Positions 1-7,772 are shown, counted from the stretch's first letter. The stretch: 64,000 nucleotides of DNA from Carbonactinospora thermoautotrophica (GCF_001543895.1 NZ_JYIJ01000013.1:186001-250000); one strand, 5' to 3'. The notes: generated by a model not told the origin, from the letters alone. Numbers and translations: made by a program.

Positions 1-827
1 GCTGTGGTCTGGTCCATCCGTCTGACTTCGGGAAGCGGCCTGGACTGTGCCGCGCGGGCTAGCCGGTAGATGTCCTCAAGGGAGGACTCCACGGCGATGC
101 GCCCGGCCTCGACCAACCGGGGCACATCGCTGGCGGTCCACCGGGACAATCCGCGTGTGTCGGGGCGGATGAGCACGTCGGGCGTGGCGGCCCGCAGCAG
201 GTCGCGGCGCTGCCTGTCGCGAGCGGGGATGAGCGTGTCCAGCAGTCGCGTGGTGACCCGGGAGGCCGCCCCGTTGTCCACGCTGACGGCGATGACCAGG
301 TCTGCGCCGAGCTGGCGGGCCGCCCAGACCGGCAGGTTGTCGGCGAGTGCGCCGTCGACCAACAGGCGATCGTCCACCCGCACCGGCGGGAAGAGGCCGG
401 GCACCGCGCTGGACGCGCGCAAGGCGGTCGCCAGTGACCCAGATGCCAGCAGCACCGGTTCGCGTGCGCGCAGGTCGAAGGCGAGTGCCCCGAACCGCCG
501 TTCCAGCTCCTCGATGCGTCGAGCTCCGACCTGCTGTTCGATGCTGCGCTCCAAGGGGCTGGTGTCCAGCAGTCCCCAGCGAGGGCTTAGCCGCCACTGT
601 GCGAACGTGCTCCAGCCCGCGGACAGAACCAGATCGGTTAGCTGCGCTCCGGTGAGCCCGGCTGCGTAGCCGCCCCCGATCAGCGCCCCGGCACTGGTGC
701 CTGCGACGACCGTACATTCCACGCCCGCCTCGTCGAGGACTTGGAGCACACCGGCGTGCGCCGCTCCCAGCGCTGCTCCACCGCCAAGCGCGAGACCGAG
801 TCGCGCAGTGCGTGGTGCCGCGTTCAT
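1..827 (-). CDS. Patatin-like phospholipase, RssA type (3' end beyond window)
   Basis: Predicted serine lipid hydrolase of the patatin/RssA family. The minus-strand frame opens at an ATG at 827 and stays open to base 1, so the C-terminus is missing. Near the N-terminus LALGGGAALG is the glycine-rich oxyanion loop and GTSAGAL is the GxSxG nucleophile elbow. The motif VDGALADNLPV supplies the catalytic Asp (DGA) of the Ser-Asp dyad. The start ATG overlaps the stop of the upstream small gene (ATGA), so translation is probably coupled in a three-gene operon behind a MarR regulator. The family and catalytic residues are clear; the substrate is unknown. No signal peptide is visible, so the protein is probably cytoplasmic or membrane-peripheral. 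Confidence 0.85.
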   Translation of the reverse strand, partial: MNAAPRTARLGLALGGGAALGAAHAGVLQVLDEAGVECTVVAGTSAGALIGGGYAAGLTGAQLTDLVLSAGWSTFAQWRLSPRWGLLDTSPLERSIEQQVGARRIEELERRFGALAFDLRAREPVLLASGSLATALRASSAVPGLFPPVRVDDRLLVDGALADNLPVWAARQLGADLVIAVSVDNGAASRVTTRLLDTLIPARDRQRRDLLRAATPDVLIRPDTRGLSRWTASDVPRLVEAGRIAVESSLEDIYRLARAAQSRPLPEVRRMDQTT

Positions 828-1171
828 GCGTGCACCCCGCAAAGGGGTCGGTGGGTCGCGGCGATGACAGCCTGGACCTCATCGCGTAGCCGCACCGTGT
901 CAGCCCTGCTCATGCCGACGGTGGCGATCGGCTCGGTGATGACGACCCGCAACCGTACGCCGGTCGGGACCAACCAGGACTTGGCCCCAGCTCGCAGGAC
1001 CGCCTCCACCCGCGGGGAGCCCGGCTGGACCCACACCAACACCCTGAGTGTCACGGCCTCGATGAACGTGCCCAGCGCGCCCACGGACAGCGTGAGCACC
1101 GTGCGCCACGTCCCCGACCGCCAGCCCCGGGACATGCGACCGCCCGTCGACCTCACGACGAGGAGGATCAT
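824..1171 (-). CDS. Small protein resembling the C-terminal end of a PlsC-type acyltransferase
   Basis: 115 residues, starting at an ATG that overlaps the stop of the MarR gene (ATGA); its own stop overlaps the patatin start. Residues about 25-50 are hydrophobic (VLTLSVGALGTFIEAVTLRV). The later part, LRVVITEPIATVGMSRADTV followed by RLRDEVQAVIA, looks like the final segment of 1-acylglycerol-3-phosphate acyltransferases. The catalytic HxxxxD block and the substrate-binding motifs of PlsC are absent. Either a deletion removed the core of an acyltransferase or this is a reduced accessory protein. Position between a regulator and a phospholipase suits lipid remodelling. It is unlikely to be an active acyltransferase on its own. 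Confidence 0.55.
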   Translation of the reverse strand: MILLVVRSTGGRMSRGWRSGTWRTVLTLSVGALGTFIEAVTLRVLVWVQPGSPRVEAVLRAGAKSWLVPTGVRLRVVITEPIATVGMSRADTVRLRDEVQAVIAATHRPLCGVHA

Positions 1172-1647
1172 GCAGGAATCCCGGTGGCAGGCTCGTCCCC
1201 GGCGGCTATCTCGTGCGCAAACGCAGCCACCTGGTGCAACGCCTCGACAAGAGCCTCCTGAGCGGACCGGTCCATGGAGCCGATCACCGAGGAAATCCTC
1301 GTCGCCAACCCCTGCCGCAGGCCGTCCACGACCGCCTGGCCGCGTTCGGTGAGCGAAACCCACACGACCCGGCGGTCCTCCCCTCGGCTGCGAGCGAGGA
1401 GACCGGCAGTCACCAACCGGTTGACCAAGGCAGTCGCCGCGGGGGGAGACACCGACAGCTGCCGCGCGATCTGACCGGTGCTCATCCGCCCGTCAGGTGA
1501 TTCGTCGATGAGCATGGCGCACAGCAACTGGTTCGGGGTCAGGTCGACGCCAGCGGACTCGAACAGCGCTGACAGCCGCAGGTTCACAGCGATCGCCGGG
1601 AGCAAGCCGACAATCTCCTGCGCTACGCGGTCCTCACGGATCCCCAT
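1168..1647 (-). CDS. MarR-family transcriptional regulator
   Basis: Winged-helix regulator of about 159 residues. MSTGQIARQLSVSPPAATAL is the recognition helix region, and LARSRGEDRRVVWVSLTERG is the wing with the DxR pattern typical of MarR proteins. The start is uncertain. ATG at 1647 has no Shine-Dalgarno sequence, but a TATCAT hexamer about 7 nt upstream could give a leaderless mRNA; an in-frame TTG at 1674 is the alternative. It is the first gene of a coupled operon with the acyltransferase-like fragment and the patatin gene, which it probably controls. The ligand is unknown. Confidence 0.85.
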   Translation of the reverse strand: MGIREDRVAQEIVGLLPAIAVNLRLSALFESAGVDLTPNQLLCAMLIDESPDGRMSTGQIARQLSVSPPAATALVNRLVTAGLLARSRGEDRRVVWVSLTERGQAVVDGLRQGLATRISSVIGSMDRSAQEALVEALHQVAAFAHEIAAGDEPATGIPA

Positions 1648-1676
1648 GGGGGAGCATGATACACAAAACTTCAACG

Positions 1677-1700
1677 ACGTGAACTAATAACTAACGTGAA
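1677..1700. promoter_or_regulatory. Direct-repeat candidate operator upstream of marR
   Basis: ACGTGAA occurs twice, at 1677-1683 and 1694-1700, separated by AT-rich sequence (CTAATAACTA), immediately upstream of the marR start. The position fits an autoregulatory site or a promoter element. This is inferred from position and repetition only. Confidence 0.35.
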
Positions 1701-1785
1701 ACATCCTGGGATCCGCAGGGCGACTCGCCAACCCGAACAGTCACACCACGGTGGTGGCCACCAAACGAACGGGGGGAAGCCCAGC

Positions 1786-2661
1786 TCACCTCAAGAACTT
1801 CACCAGTCGGGTGAGCAGGTCGACGGGCTGCTCCTCGGCGATCCAGTGTCCGGAGTCCGCGATCACGCCGCCGGTGACGTCAGCGGCAACCTTGCGCGCG
1901 AGCTCGGCGACCACCTCGCCCATCATGTACTGCGCGCCCAAGGCCAGCACCGGCATCGTTAGTGGACCTTGCTCGCGGTAGCGGGCGACATCGGCGATAT
2001 CAGTCGGAAATGCTCGGAAGTACTCGAAACTCGCCCGCAACCGAGCGGGGTCCCGCAACGCGTGGGCGTAGACCTCGACGTCCTGGGAGGAGATCGCATC
2101 GGGGTTGGTCGAGATCCAGTCGATGAAGCCGCGGACCCACGTGGTTTCCTTGCCGCTGATGACCGACTCCGGCAGCCCATTGGTCACCGAGAAGAACCCG
2201 AAGTTCCATAATCCCGGACCCTGCGCCGTCAGCGCCGGCGCGCTGTACATGAAGTCCTCCATCGGCAGCGGGGCTTCACTGAGCACCAGCCGGGACACGC
2301 TCTGCCGATGCTGCGCAGCGTAGGCGTAGGCCACCATCGTGCCGATGTCATGACCCACCAGCCGCACATCGTCGGCAAGCCCCAACTGCTCCAGCAGACC
2401 GTGCACATCCGCCGCCATGGTGGCCTTGTCGTAGCCCCCGGCCGGGGCCTGGGACTCGCCAGCCCCGCGCAAGTCCACCGCGACCACGGTGAAGCGCTCG
2501 GCCAACCCGGGCGCGATCTGGCGCCACTCGTACCAGTTCTGCGGGTAACCGTGCAGCAACACCACAACCGGGCCCGCACCACCACGCACGTAGTGCAAGC
2601 GCAGCCCGCCGACCGTCGCGAACTCCGATGTGAACCCGATCGGAGCACCGGCCTGAGTCAT
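1786..2661 (-). CDS. Alpha/beta hydrolase, epoxide hydrolase / haloalkane dehalogenase-like
   Basis: About 291 residues. The ATG at 2661 has a clear GGAGG seven bases upstream, so it is preferred over in-frame starts further out. HGYPQNWYEW is the HGxP oxyanion motif. VGHDIGT carries an Asp nucleophile, as in epoxide hydrolases and dehalogenases, rather than the Ser of esterases. ADSGHWIAEEQP near the C-terminus supplies the catalytic His. The fold and nucleophile type are visible; the substrate is not. The gene contains one TTA codon (2209-2211, in GPGLWN), rare in such GC-rich DNA. It stands alone between the marR operon and a decayed gene, reading in the same direction as the former. Confidence 0.85.
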   Translation of the reverse strand: MTQAGAPIGFTSEFATVGGLRLHYVRGGAGPVVVLLHGYPQNWYEWRQIAPGLAERFTVVAVDLRGAGESQAPAGGYDKATMAADVHGLLEQLGLADDVRLVGHDIGTMVAYAYAAQHRQSVSRLVLSEAPLPMEDFMYSAPALTAQGPGLWNFGFFSVTNGLPESVISGKETTWVRGFIDWISTNPDAISSQDVEVYAHALRDPARLRASFEYFRAFPTDIADVARYREQGPLTMPVLALGAQYMMGEVVAELARKVAADVTGGVIADSGHWIAEEQPVDLLTRLVKFLR

Positions 2662-2836
2662 CACAACACCTCCGCACACAGACTCCAGCGCAGCCACCAA
2701 GCACCGGCGGTCCGCCCAAGGGTCCGGAGTGCCGTGACAAGACCGCTGTGGACAGGGCCTTTCGCCCCGGTGTCCTGCTGACTGCTACTGCTTCGCCGGG
2801 ACCGGCATCCCACCCGATCAAGAACCCACCCGGTGA

Positions 2837-3116
2837 CCAGATCTCGACCTCGACACCCGCAGCTACAACACCCTGCTCGCCCAGCCGCGCTACCTCGGCG
2901 AACGCGCCACCACCAAGCTGCTTACCCGCTGGACGCCCCTGCGTCGCATCGCACTCTGCCCTTGGTGCGGGAAGAAGCTTCCGAAGGACCTGCGGGACGA
3001 GTGGTTCGGGTGGGTGCGACAACTCGGACTCGACCCCCTGGGAGGTGCTGGACCACCCCGAGAAGTTCCCGGAAGACCTGCGCACCGGCCGTTGGCGGAA
3101 GGAAGCCGAGCTGTAG
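2837..3116 (+). pseudogene. Frameshifted small zinc-ribbon protein (DUF6980-like)
   Basis: One plus-strand frame reads LAQPRYLGERATTKLL, then CPWCGKKLPKDLRDEWF and RQLGLDP, a pattern typical of small actinobacterial proteins with a CPWCG zinc-ribbon pair. The reading then moves to another frame for PWEVLDHPEKFPEDLRTGRW and stops at 3116. Removing one C from the run of five near 3037 restores GLDPWEVLDHPEKF as one protein. A TGA at 2834 closes the good frame upstream with no start after it, so the 5' end is also missing or shifted. Family assignment is by recalled motif only; no function is claimed. Confidence 0.5.
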
Positions 3117-3151
3117 GGATCCAACGCCTGGGCCGTCGCCGCAGGTCGAGA

Positions 3152-3493
3152 CTACAGATCGAGAAAGGCGCGCAGCGCGGAACCGATCGCGGTCATCTCC
3201 TCATCGTCGGCGGTTCCAAGGCGCCGGACCAACCGCTCCACGGAGATGGCACGGACGTCTTCTGGGCGCGCGTAGCTCACCCGATCCAGCCCGGACGCCG
3301 CGTTTCTGATCGGCGTCTGATGCGACAACCCGCGATCGCGGCTGGTCAACGGAACCACGATCGCCATGCCGATCGGAAGCCGGTTGTAGCCGTCGGCGGA
3401 CACGATGACGCAGGGCCGTACCCCGCCCTGCTCGTGGCCCGCTATCGGGTTCAGGTCCGCCAGCCAGATCTCACCTCGACGCGCCGCCCTCAC
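3152..3493 (-). CDS. MazF/PemK-type endoribonuclease toxin
   Basis: 113 residues, the usual MazF length. RRGEIWLADLNP at the N-terminus, RPCVIVSADGYN and IGMAIVVPLTSRDRG are the standard strands of the MazF/PemK fold, including the arginine and threonine/serine used in RNA cleavage. The GTG start overlaps the stop of the antitoxin gene (GTGA), so the toxin is translationally coupled behind its antitoxin. It probably cleaves specific mRNA sequences when freed from the antitoxin. The pair lies in a region of gene decay, typical of a mobile addiction module, but its own frames are intact. Confidence 0.88.
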   Translation of the reverse strand: MRAARRGEIWLADLNPIAGHEQGGVRPCVIVSADGYNRLPIGMAIVVPLTSRDRGLSHQTPIRNAASGLDRVSYARPEDVRAISVERLVRRLGTADDEEMTAIGSALRAFLDL

Positions 3494-3756
3494 GCGTCCC
3501 CTCGACCGAGCCCGTCACCGACCGTGGTTCGCTCCCACTCCTGACCCTCCGCGCGGTAGGACTCCCACTCCTGCGGATCCTCCTCGCGCAGTCGCTCCAG
3601 GTCAGCGTTCATCCGCGCGAAGAACGCCTCCCGCTCCAGATGAGCGATCGCCTGTTCGAGGACCTCGGCCATCGTGGTGTGGCGCTCTGCTGCGAGCCGG
3701 GCGAGCCGGTCACGCAGCTCGCGCCGGACCTTGATCGTGGTAACCGGAGAAGACAT
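3490..3756 (-). CDS. MazE-type antitoxin, ribbon-helix-helix
   Basis: 88 residues. The N-terminal MSSPVTTIKVRRELRDRL and LAAERHTTMAEVLEQAI form a ribbon-helix-helix DNA-binding unit. The C-terminal half is acidic and Glu/Trp-rich (REEDPQEWESYRAEGQEWE), the part expected to neutralise the toxin. Order and overlap with the downstream mazF-like gene support the call. The ATG at 3756 has no clear Shine-Dalgarno. A CATACT hexamer about 7 nt upstream could give a leaderless transcript. Palindromes over and just upstream of the start suggest autorepression. Confidence 0.85.
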   Translation of the reverse strand: MSSPVTTIKVRRELRDRLARLAAERHTTMAEVLEQAIAHLEREAFFARMNADLERLREEDPQEWESYRAEGQEWERTTVGDGLGRGDA

Positions 3757-3783
3757 ACCAATCAGTATGCCTTTCGGTATACC
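3754..3783. promoter_or_regulatory. Candidate autoregulatory operator of the MazEF pair
   Basis: Two inverted repeats sit at the antitoxin start. CATAC-6-GTATG (3754-3769) includes the start codon, and the perfect octamer GGTATACC lies at 3776-3783. Both share a GTAT half-site. Toxin-antitoxin complexes usually bind such palindromes at their own promoter. Inferred from symmetry and position. Confidence 0.5.
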
Positions 3784-4070
3784 GGCTGGTCCCAGGCGGC
3801 GGCGAAAGCGCCGCCACCAGCGGTACGCACCAGGTCCTGAAGGCGTCGGTGGCCAGCGCGAGCGGCGACCACTCCCCCATGCCCGCCGCGGTAGGCCCTA
3901 CCGTTGACAAGGCGGGCACCCCGGTCACAAGGTCCCTTCTCGCGATATGGACAGATTGGGCGTGATCCACAGCGGGCTCGCCCATGCGCTGCTTACCTTG
4001 CACGGCATGCGGATCCCGGTTCCCGGAAGGCTCGCGGTGTCCGTTCGACGACCCCTGATGATTCCATTAA
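3784..4070. other. Intergenic region between the TA pair and the MFS gene
   Basis: No supportable gene. A short GC hairpin is present (GGCGGCG-4-CGCCGCC, 3798-3815). Short open frames exist on both strands but show no recognisable motif. Confidence 0.5.
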
Positions 4071-4088
4071 TTGAGACACTAGTATCAA
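4071..4088. promoter_or_regulatory. Candidate repressor operator before the MFS gene
   Basis: TTGAGACACTAGTATCAA is an imperfect 18-bp inverted repeat (TTGAnAC-4-GTnTCAA), AT-rich against its surroundings and ending 3 nt before the ATG of the transporter gene. Position and size fit a TetR/MarR-type operator. No regulator gene is adjacent in divergent orientation. Confidence 0.4.
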
Positions 4089-4091
4089 ATT

Positions 4092-5336
4092 ATGGACAAT
4101 GATCAGCTTGGGCGGGGACCGGGGCGGAGGCGTTGGCTCGTGCTCGCGGCCGGGTTCTCAGCGATGACCGCGGGCTGCGCGTTCCAGTACGGGCTGCCGT
4201 ACTTGATCCCGGCTCTGCGGGCGGAAGGGCTTTCCCTCGCGCAGGCCGGCCTGCTGGTCGCCTGCCCGCTCGCGGGTCTGCTGGTGACCCTCGTGGCATG
4301 GGGTGCGGCGGCCGACCGTTGGAGTGAACGTCTGGTGCTGAGCGTCGGTCTCGGCCTGGCCGGTCTGATTCTGATCGCCGCCACCACGGCCGAGGGCGTC
4401 GTGGCGTTGGGTGCGGCCTTCTTCCTCGCCGGTGCTGCCGGCGCGTCGGTGCACGCGGCGAGCGGTCGTCTCATCCTCGGCTGGTTCGTCGCCCACGAGC
4501 GCGGGTTCGCCATGGCGGTTCGGCAGACCGCCCAGCCGCTGGGAGTGGCCGTCGGAGCGGTTGCGCTGCCTCCTCTCGCGGCGCTGAGCCGCAACGCTGC
4601 CCTCCTCTTCCTCGGCACGTTCTGCTTGGCGGCAACGCTGCTGGTCCTGGCTGTCGTGCGCGACCCCCAGCGAGCGGCGGCCGGGGGAAAGGCGGCCACC
4701 GGGTCGCCGTACCGCACTCCAGTGCTGTGGCGTATCCATGGAGTCAGCGCGCTGCTGATCGTGCCGCAGTTCGCGGTGGCAACCTACGGGCTGGTCTATC
4801 TCGTCGACGAGCACGGGTGGACCCCTGCCGCGGCGGGGCGGCTGCTCGCCGCGTTCGCGGTGGGGGGAGCGGCCGCACGGCTGGCCGCCGGCTACTGGTC
4901 GGATCGGGTGGCCAGCCGGCTTCGGCCGCTTCGGATCCTGGCGTCGACCATCGGCCTAGTCATGCTCACACTGGGCATCGGGATGCTGACCGGCTCCGCA
5001 GTGGCCACGCTGGCTCTGCTTGTCGCGGCAGTGATCACCGTGAGCACCAACGGCCTCGCCTTCACCGCTGTCGCCGAGTACGCAGGGGCGTCCTGGGCTG
5101 GCCGCGCGCTGGGTGTGCAGAACACGGTGCAGAACGCTGTGGCCACCGCCATCCCCCTGGCACTCGGGGGAGCGATCGGACTGTTCGGGTACGGGCGGTC
5201 GTTCACCGCCGTCGCGGTCTTCCCCCTGCTGGCCGTAGCACTCGTCCCCGTGGCCTCCGAGCGGCTGACGGCGGGCGCGCCGGCCGACTCGGGTTCAGGG
5301 AAGGAAGACCAGACCGTCACAGCGGGATCTCGATGA
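4092..5336 (+). CDS. Major facilitator superfamily transporter
   Basis: 414 residues with about twelve hydrophobic segments, the standard MFS size. The first helix follows a short basic tail (RRRWLVLAAGFSAMTAGCAF). The loop after helix 2/3 reads WGAAADRWSERLVL, matching the MFS GxxxDRxGRR-type motif, and a second copy, YWSDRVASRLRPLR, sits in the second half. Resembles proton-coupled metabolite or drug exporters of the CynX/NimT type; the substrate is unknown. No Shine-Dalgarno is visible before the ATG, and a palindrome lies directly upstream, so a leaderless, repressor-controlled mRNA is possible. Confidence 0.85.
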   Translation: MDNDQLGRGPGRRRWLVLAAGFSAMTAGCAFQYGLPYLIPALRAEGLSLAQAGLLVACPLAGLLVTLVAWGAAADRWSERLVLSVGLGLAGLILIAATTAEGVVALGAAFFLAGAAGASVHAASGRLILGWFVAHERGFAMAVRQTAQPLGVAVGAVALPPLAALSRNAALLFLGTFCLAATLLVLAVVRDPQRAAAGGKAATGSPYRTPVLWRIHGVSALLIVPQFAVATYGLVYLVDEHGWTPAAAGRLLAAFAVGGAAARLAAGYWSDRVASRLRPLRILASTIGLVMLTLGIGMLTGSAVATLALLVAAVITVSTNGLAFTAVAEYAGASWAGRALGVQNTVQNAVATAIPLALGGAIGLFGYGRSFTAVAVFPLLAVALVPVASERLTAGAPADSGSGKEDQTVTAGSR

Positions 5337-5396
5337 GCGGCGCGTGTGTGACCCCTGCTCACAGCGGTCCGCCAGCTCATCGAGCAACACCCCTCA

Positions 5397-5505
5397 CAGG
5401 CCGGCTCGACGTGGAACTCCACGGCGCACGCACCCGGGCGTCACCGTCCGCATCGCCCAACGTCTCCTCGGCCTCACCGCCGCGATCTGGCACAACCCCA
5501 GCTCA
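5397..5505 (+). pseudogene. C-terminal remnant of a DDE transposase
   Basis: GRLDVELHGARTRA in one frame and PGVTVRIAQRLLGLTAAIWHN in the next read together like the last part of DDE transposases ending in LDLERHGGRT...QRLLALTAAIWHN (IS982-like). Only about 36 codons survive and they are frameshifted. No terminal inverted repeats are recognisable. Confidence 0.5.
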
Positions 5506-5650
5506 TCTCCCGGGGCCGGTAGTAGCCGTACCAGTCCAGCCAGCCGCCGAAAGCGGCTTGGCGTGCGGCTGCGGTGGTGCAGGGCTGGTGATGGGCCCAT
5601 TCGCCGACCAGAGTGCGGTGGAAACGTACGACGTCACCTGATGCTCGTGT
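5474..5650 (-). pseudogene. C-terminal remnant of an IS481-type transposase
   Basis: The minus strand reads VVRFHRTLVGEWAHHQP, then ARQAAFGGWLDWYGYYRP, matching the end of IS481-family integrases (ERFHRTL...GWLxxYNxxRPH, containing the last catalytic region). The upstream three quarters of the gene and the final HTALGG-type end are absent. It abuts another transposase remnant on the opposite strand. Confidence 0.65.
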
Positions 5651-5743
5651 TCGTAGATTTCGCGTTTTGCCGTACCGACTGGGGGTAGGACGCCATGTCT
5701 TCGGCAGCCTCTCGTGCACGGTGAGGCCGAGAAGGGAGCGGAG

Positions 5744-6928
5744 ATGAAGGCACTGGCTTGGCACGGCAAGCGCGACGTCCGCGTCGACACGGTTCCGGAT
5801 CCGACGATCCAGGAACCCACCGACGCGATCATCCGCGTCACCGCCACCGGCATCTGCGGCTCGGACCTGCACCTTTACGAACTGCTCGGGCCGTTCATGA
5901 CGGAGGGCGAGATCCTCGGTCACGAACCGATGGGCATCGTCGAGGAGACCGGCAGCGAGGTCACCGACATCGGGCCGGGCGATCGCGTCGTCATTCCGTT
6001 CCAGATCGCTTGCGGGCGCTGTTTCATGTGCGCCCAGGGCCTCCACACCCAGTGTGAGACCACTCAGGTCCGCGACCAGGGGATGGGCGCGGCGCTGTTC
6101 GGTTACACGAAGCTCTACGGGGAGGTGCCGGGCGGGCAGACCGAGTTCCTCCGCGTGCCGCAGGCGCAGTTCGGGCCGATCAAGGTACCGGAGGGGCCGC
6201 CCGACGACCGCTTCGTCTACCTCTCCGACGTCCTGCCCACGTCCTGGCAGGCGGTCGAGTACGCCGCGATTCCCGACGGCGGCAGCGTCGTCGTCCTGGG
6301 CCTGGGCCCGATCGGCGACATGTCGTCGCGCATCGCGCTCCACCGCGGCGCGGGGCGCGTGATCGGCGTCGACCTGGTCCCCGAACGCCTCGAACGCGCG
6401 CGCTGGAACGGCGTCGAGGCGCTGGACCTGCGCGAGCACGACGACATCGCTGGAACGATCCGCGAGCTCACCGACGGCCGGGGACCGGACTCAGTCATCG
6501 ACGCGGTCGGCATGGAGGCCCACGGATCGCCGTTCGGGAAGCTGGCGCAGCAGATGACGACGCTGCTTCCCGACAACCTGGCGGCGAAGCTGATGGAGAA
6601 GATGGGCGTCGACCGCCTGGGCGCCTTCCACCTCGCGATCGACATCGTGCGGCGAGGCGGCACGATCTCCCTCATCGGCGTCTACGGCGGGATGGCCGAC
6701 CCGCTGCCGATGCTCACGCTCTTCGATAAACAGATCCAGTTGCGGATGGGCCAGGCGAACGTCAAGCGCTGGGTGGACGACATCATGCCGTTGCTCACCG
6801 GTGACGGTGACCCGCTCGGTGTGGAGGACTTCGCCACGCACCGACTCCCTCTCGGCCAGGGGCCACAGGGCTACGACATGTTCCAGAAGAAGCGGGATGG
6901 AGCGGTCAAGGTCCTGCTCAAGCCCTGA
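5744..6928 (+). CDS. Zinc-dependent alcohol dehydrogenase, formaldehyde dehydrogenase-like
   Basis: 394 residues from the ATG at 5744, which follows AGGGAGCGGAG. GICGSDLH and GHEPMGIVEE carry catalytic zinc ligands (Cys, His, Glu). CGRCFMCAQGLHTQC is the four-Cys structural zinc lobe. VVLGLGPIGDMSSRIALHRG is the Rossmann nucleotide loop, followed by VIGVDLVPERLERAR with the Asp that favours NAD. Insertions such as MEAHGSPFGKLAQQ match the longer, glutathione-independent formaldehyde dehydrogenase-like MDR group. It oxidises an alcohol or aldehyde with NAD(P). It stands alone downstream of transposase debris. A second, unrelated MDR gene lies at 19.6 kb. Confidence 0.88.
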   Translation: MKALAWHGKRDVRVDTVPDPTIQEPTDAIIRVTATGICGSDLHLYELLGPFMTEGEILGHEPMGIVEETGSEVTDIGPGDRVVIPFQIACGRCFMCAQGLHTQCETTQVRDQGMGAALFGYTKLYGEVPGGQTEFLRVPQAQFGPIKVPEGPPDDRFVYLSDVLPTSWQAVEYAAIPDGGSVVVLGLGPIGDMSSRIALHRGAGRVIGVDLVPERLERARWNGVEALDLREHDDIAGTIRELTDGRGPDSVIDAVGMEAHGSPFGKLAQQMTTLLPDNLAAKLMEKMGVDRLGAFHLAIDIVRRGGTISLIGVYGGMADPLPMLTLFDKQIQLRMGQANVKRWVDDIMPLLTGDGDPLGVEDFATHRLPLGQGPQGYDMFQKKRDGAVKVLLKP

Positions 6929-7155
6929 GCCACCCGCGGCCGCGGTCGACCCCGACAGCGCTTCGGTGAACACGTTCTGTCCTGCGAGGGGCGGCACCGC
7001 GCGCCGGGACCTCCGCCCCGGCCGGAACGCGGCGGCCTCGGCGACTCAACGGGGGATTCAGGTGGATCGGTCCCAGGGACCGGAGCGACAGGGACTGGTT
7101 TCGGGGAACTGGAGCGGAGGCCAAGGCCAAGATGAACGAGTCCCAGGAGCGACCG
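6929..7155. other. Intergenic / decayed DNA after the ADH gene
   Basis: No supportable gene. The sequence leads into the broken TMEM175-like reading frame and may include its lost first half, but nothing recognisable remains. Confidence 0.4.
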
Positions 7156-7620
7156 GGTCGGGTGGTCTGGCTCAACCACAAGGCGGCGTAACCGCATCCG
7201 GCTCATGGACCGGGGCCTGCACTGGGCCAACCTGGGGTACTGTTCACCACCGCGCTGCTGCCGTTTCCGACCGCGGTCGTCTCGCGTGCGATGCAGGAAC
7301 CCGGCCGACGCCCGGACCGCCGTGGGGCTGTACGCGCTGATCGGTGTGCTGCTGTGCGTGGGCTGGCTGGCGTTCTTCCACTACCTCAGCCGACACCCGC
7401 ACCTGGCGGAAGGGGTATCGGGGAGGGATTCTTTGCGCGCGAGCGCACCCGCGCCTGGGCGGGGGTCGTCTTCTACGCCATCGCCGGCACGCTCGGGTAC
7501 CTGATCGCTCCACCGGTCGCGCTGGCGATCTTCCTAGCCCTGCCGATCTTCTACGGCATCACCAGCCAGGGGCTGACCAAGGTGCCTGACGTGGTGTGCC
7601 ACGCCATGCCCGAGAGGTGA
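7156..7620 (+). pseudogene. Decayed TMEM175-like (DUF1211) potassium channel gene
   Basis: Consecutive fragments spread over shifting frames read VVWLNHKAA, IRLMDRGLHWANL, GVLFTTALLPFPTAVVSRAM, PDARTAVGLYALIGVLLCVG followed by WLAFFHYLSRHPHLAEG, and EGFFARERTRAWAGVVFYAI onward to a stop at 7618-7620. In that order they match the second half of bacterial TMEM175 proteins (WLNHHxxFRLIxxxDRxLLWANL...LLPFPTAV). At least three frame changes are needed, so no full product is possible. The N-terminal six-helix part is missing. Confidence 0.7.
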
Positions 7621-7719
7621 GCGGCTCCGATCGCCGGTATGGGCGGCCCGCGTCGGCCAGAGGCGAGCGCGCCCTGCTCGCCTCATCCGAAGACCCGCGC
7701 GGGGCTGGTCCCCGGTAGC

Positions 7720-7758
7720 GGCGGTCCTCGCCACCGCGCCGCGGTGGCGAGGACCGCC
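7720..7758. terminator. Strong hairpin between convergent units
   Basis: 18-bp perfect stem: the left arm is 7720-7737, the loop GCC and the right arm 7741-7758 (core GCGGTCCTCGCCACCGC). It lies 15 bp beyond the stop of the minus-strand polysaccharide gene and after the TMEM175 relic. No long T run, as is common in actinobacteria. Confidence 0.7.
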
Positions 7759-7772
7759 CCGGCGATGAGGGG

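Noticed and set aside
70..669. Plus-strand open frame over the left edge
   Set aside because: Antisense to the patatin gene; Arg/Ser-rich translation without motifs.
3710..4003. 97-codon minus-strand frame upstream of the antitoxin
   Set aside because: No motif, and it overlaps the antitoxin start and operator.
5651..6439. Minus-strand frame continuing from the IS481 remnant across the ADH gene
   Set aside because: Only the last 57 codons resemble a transposase; the rest is antisense to the ADH.
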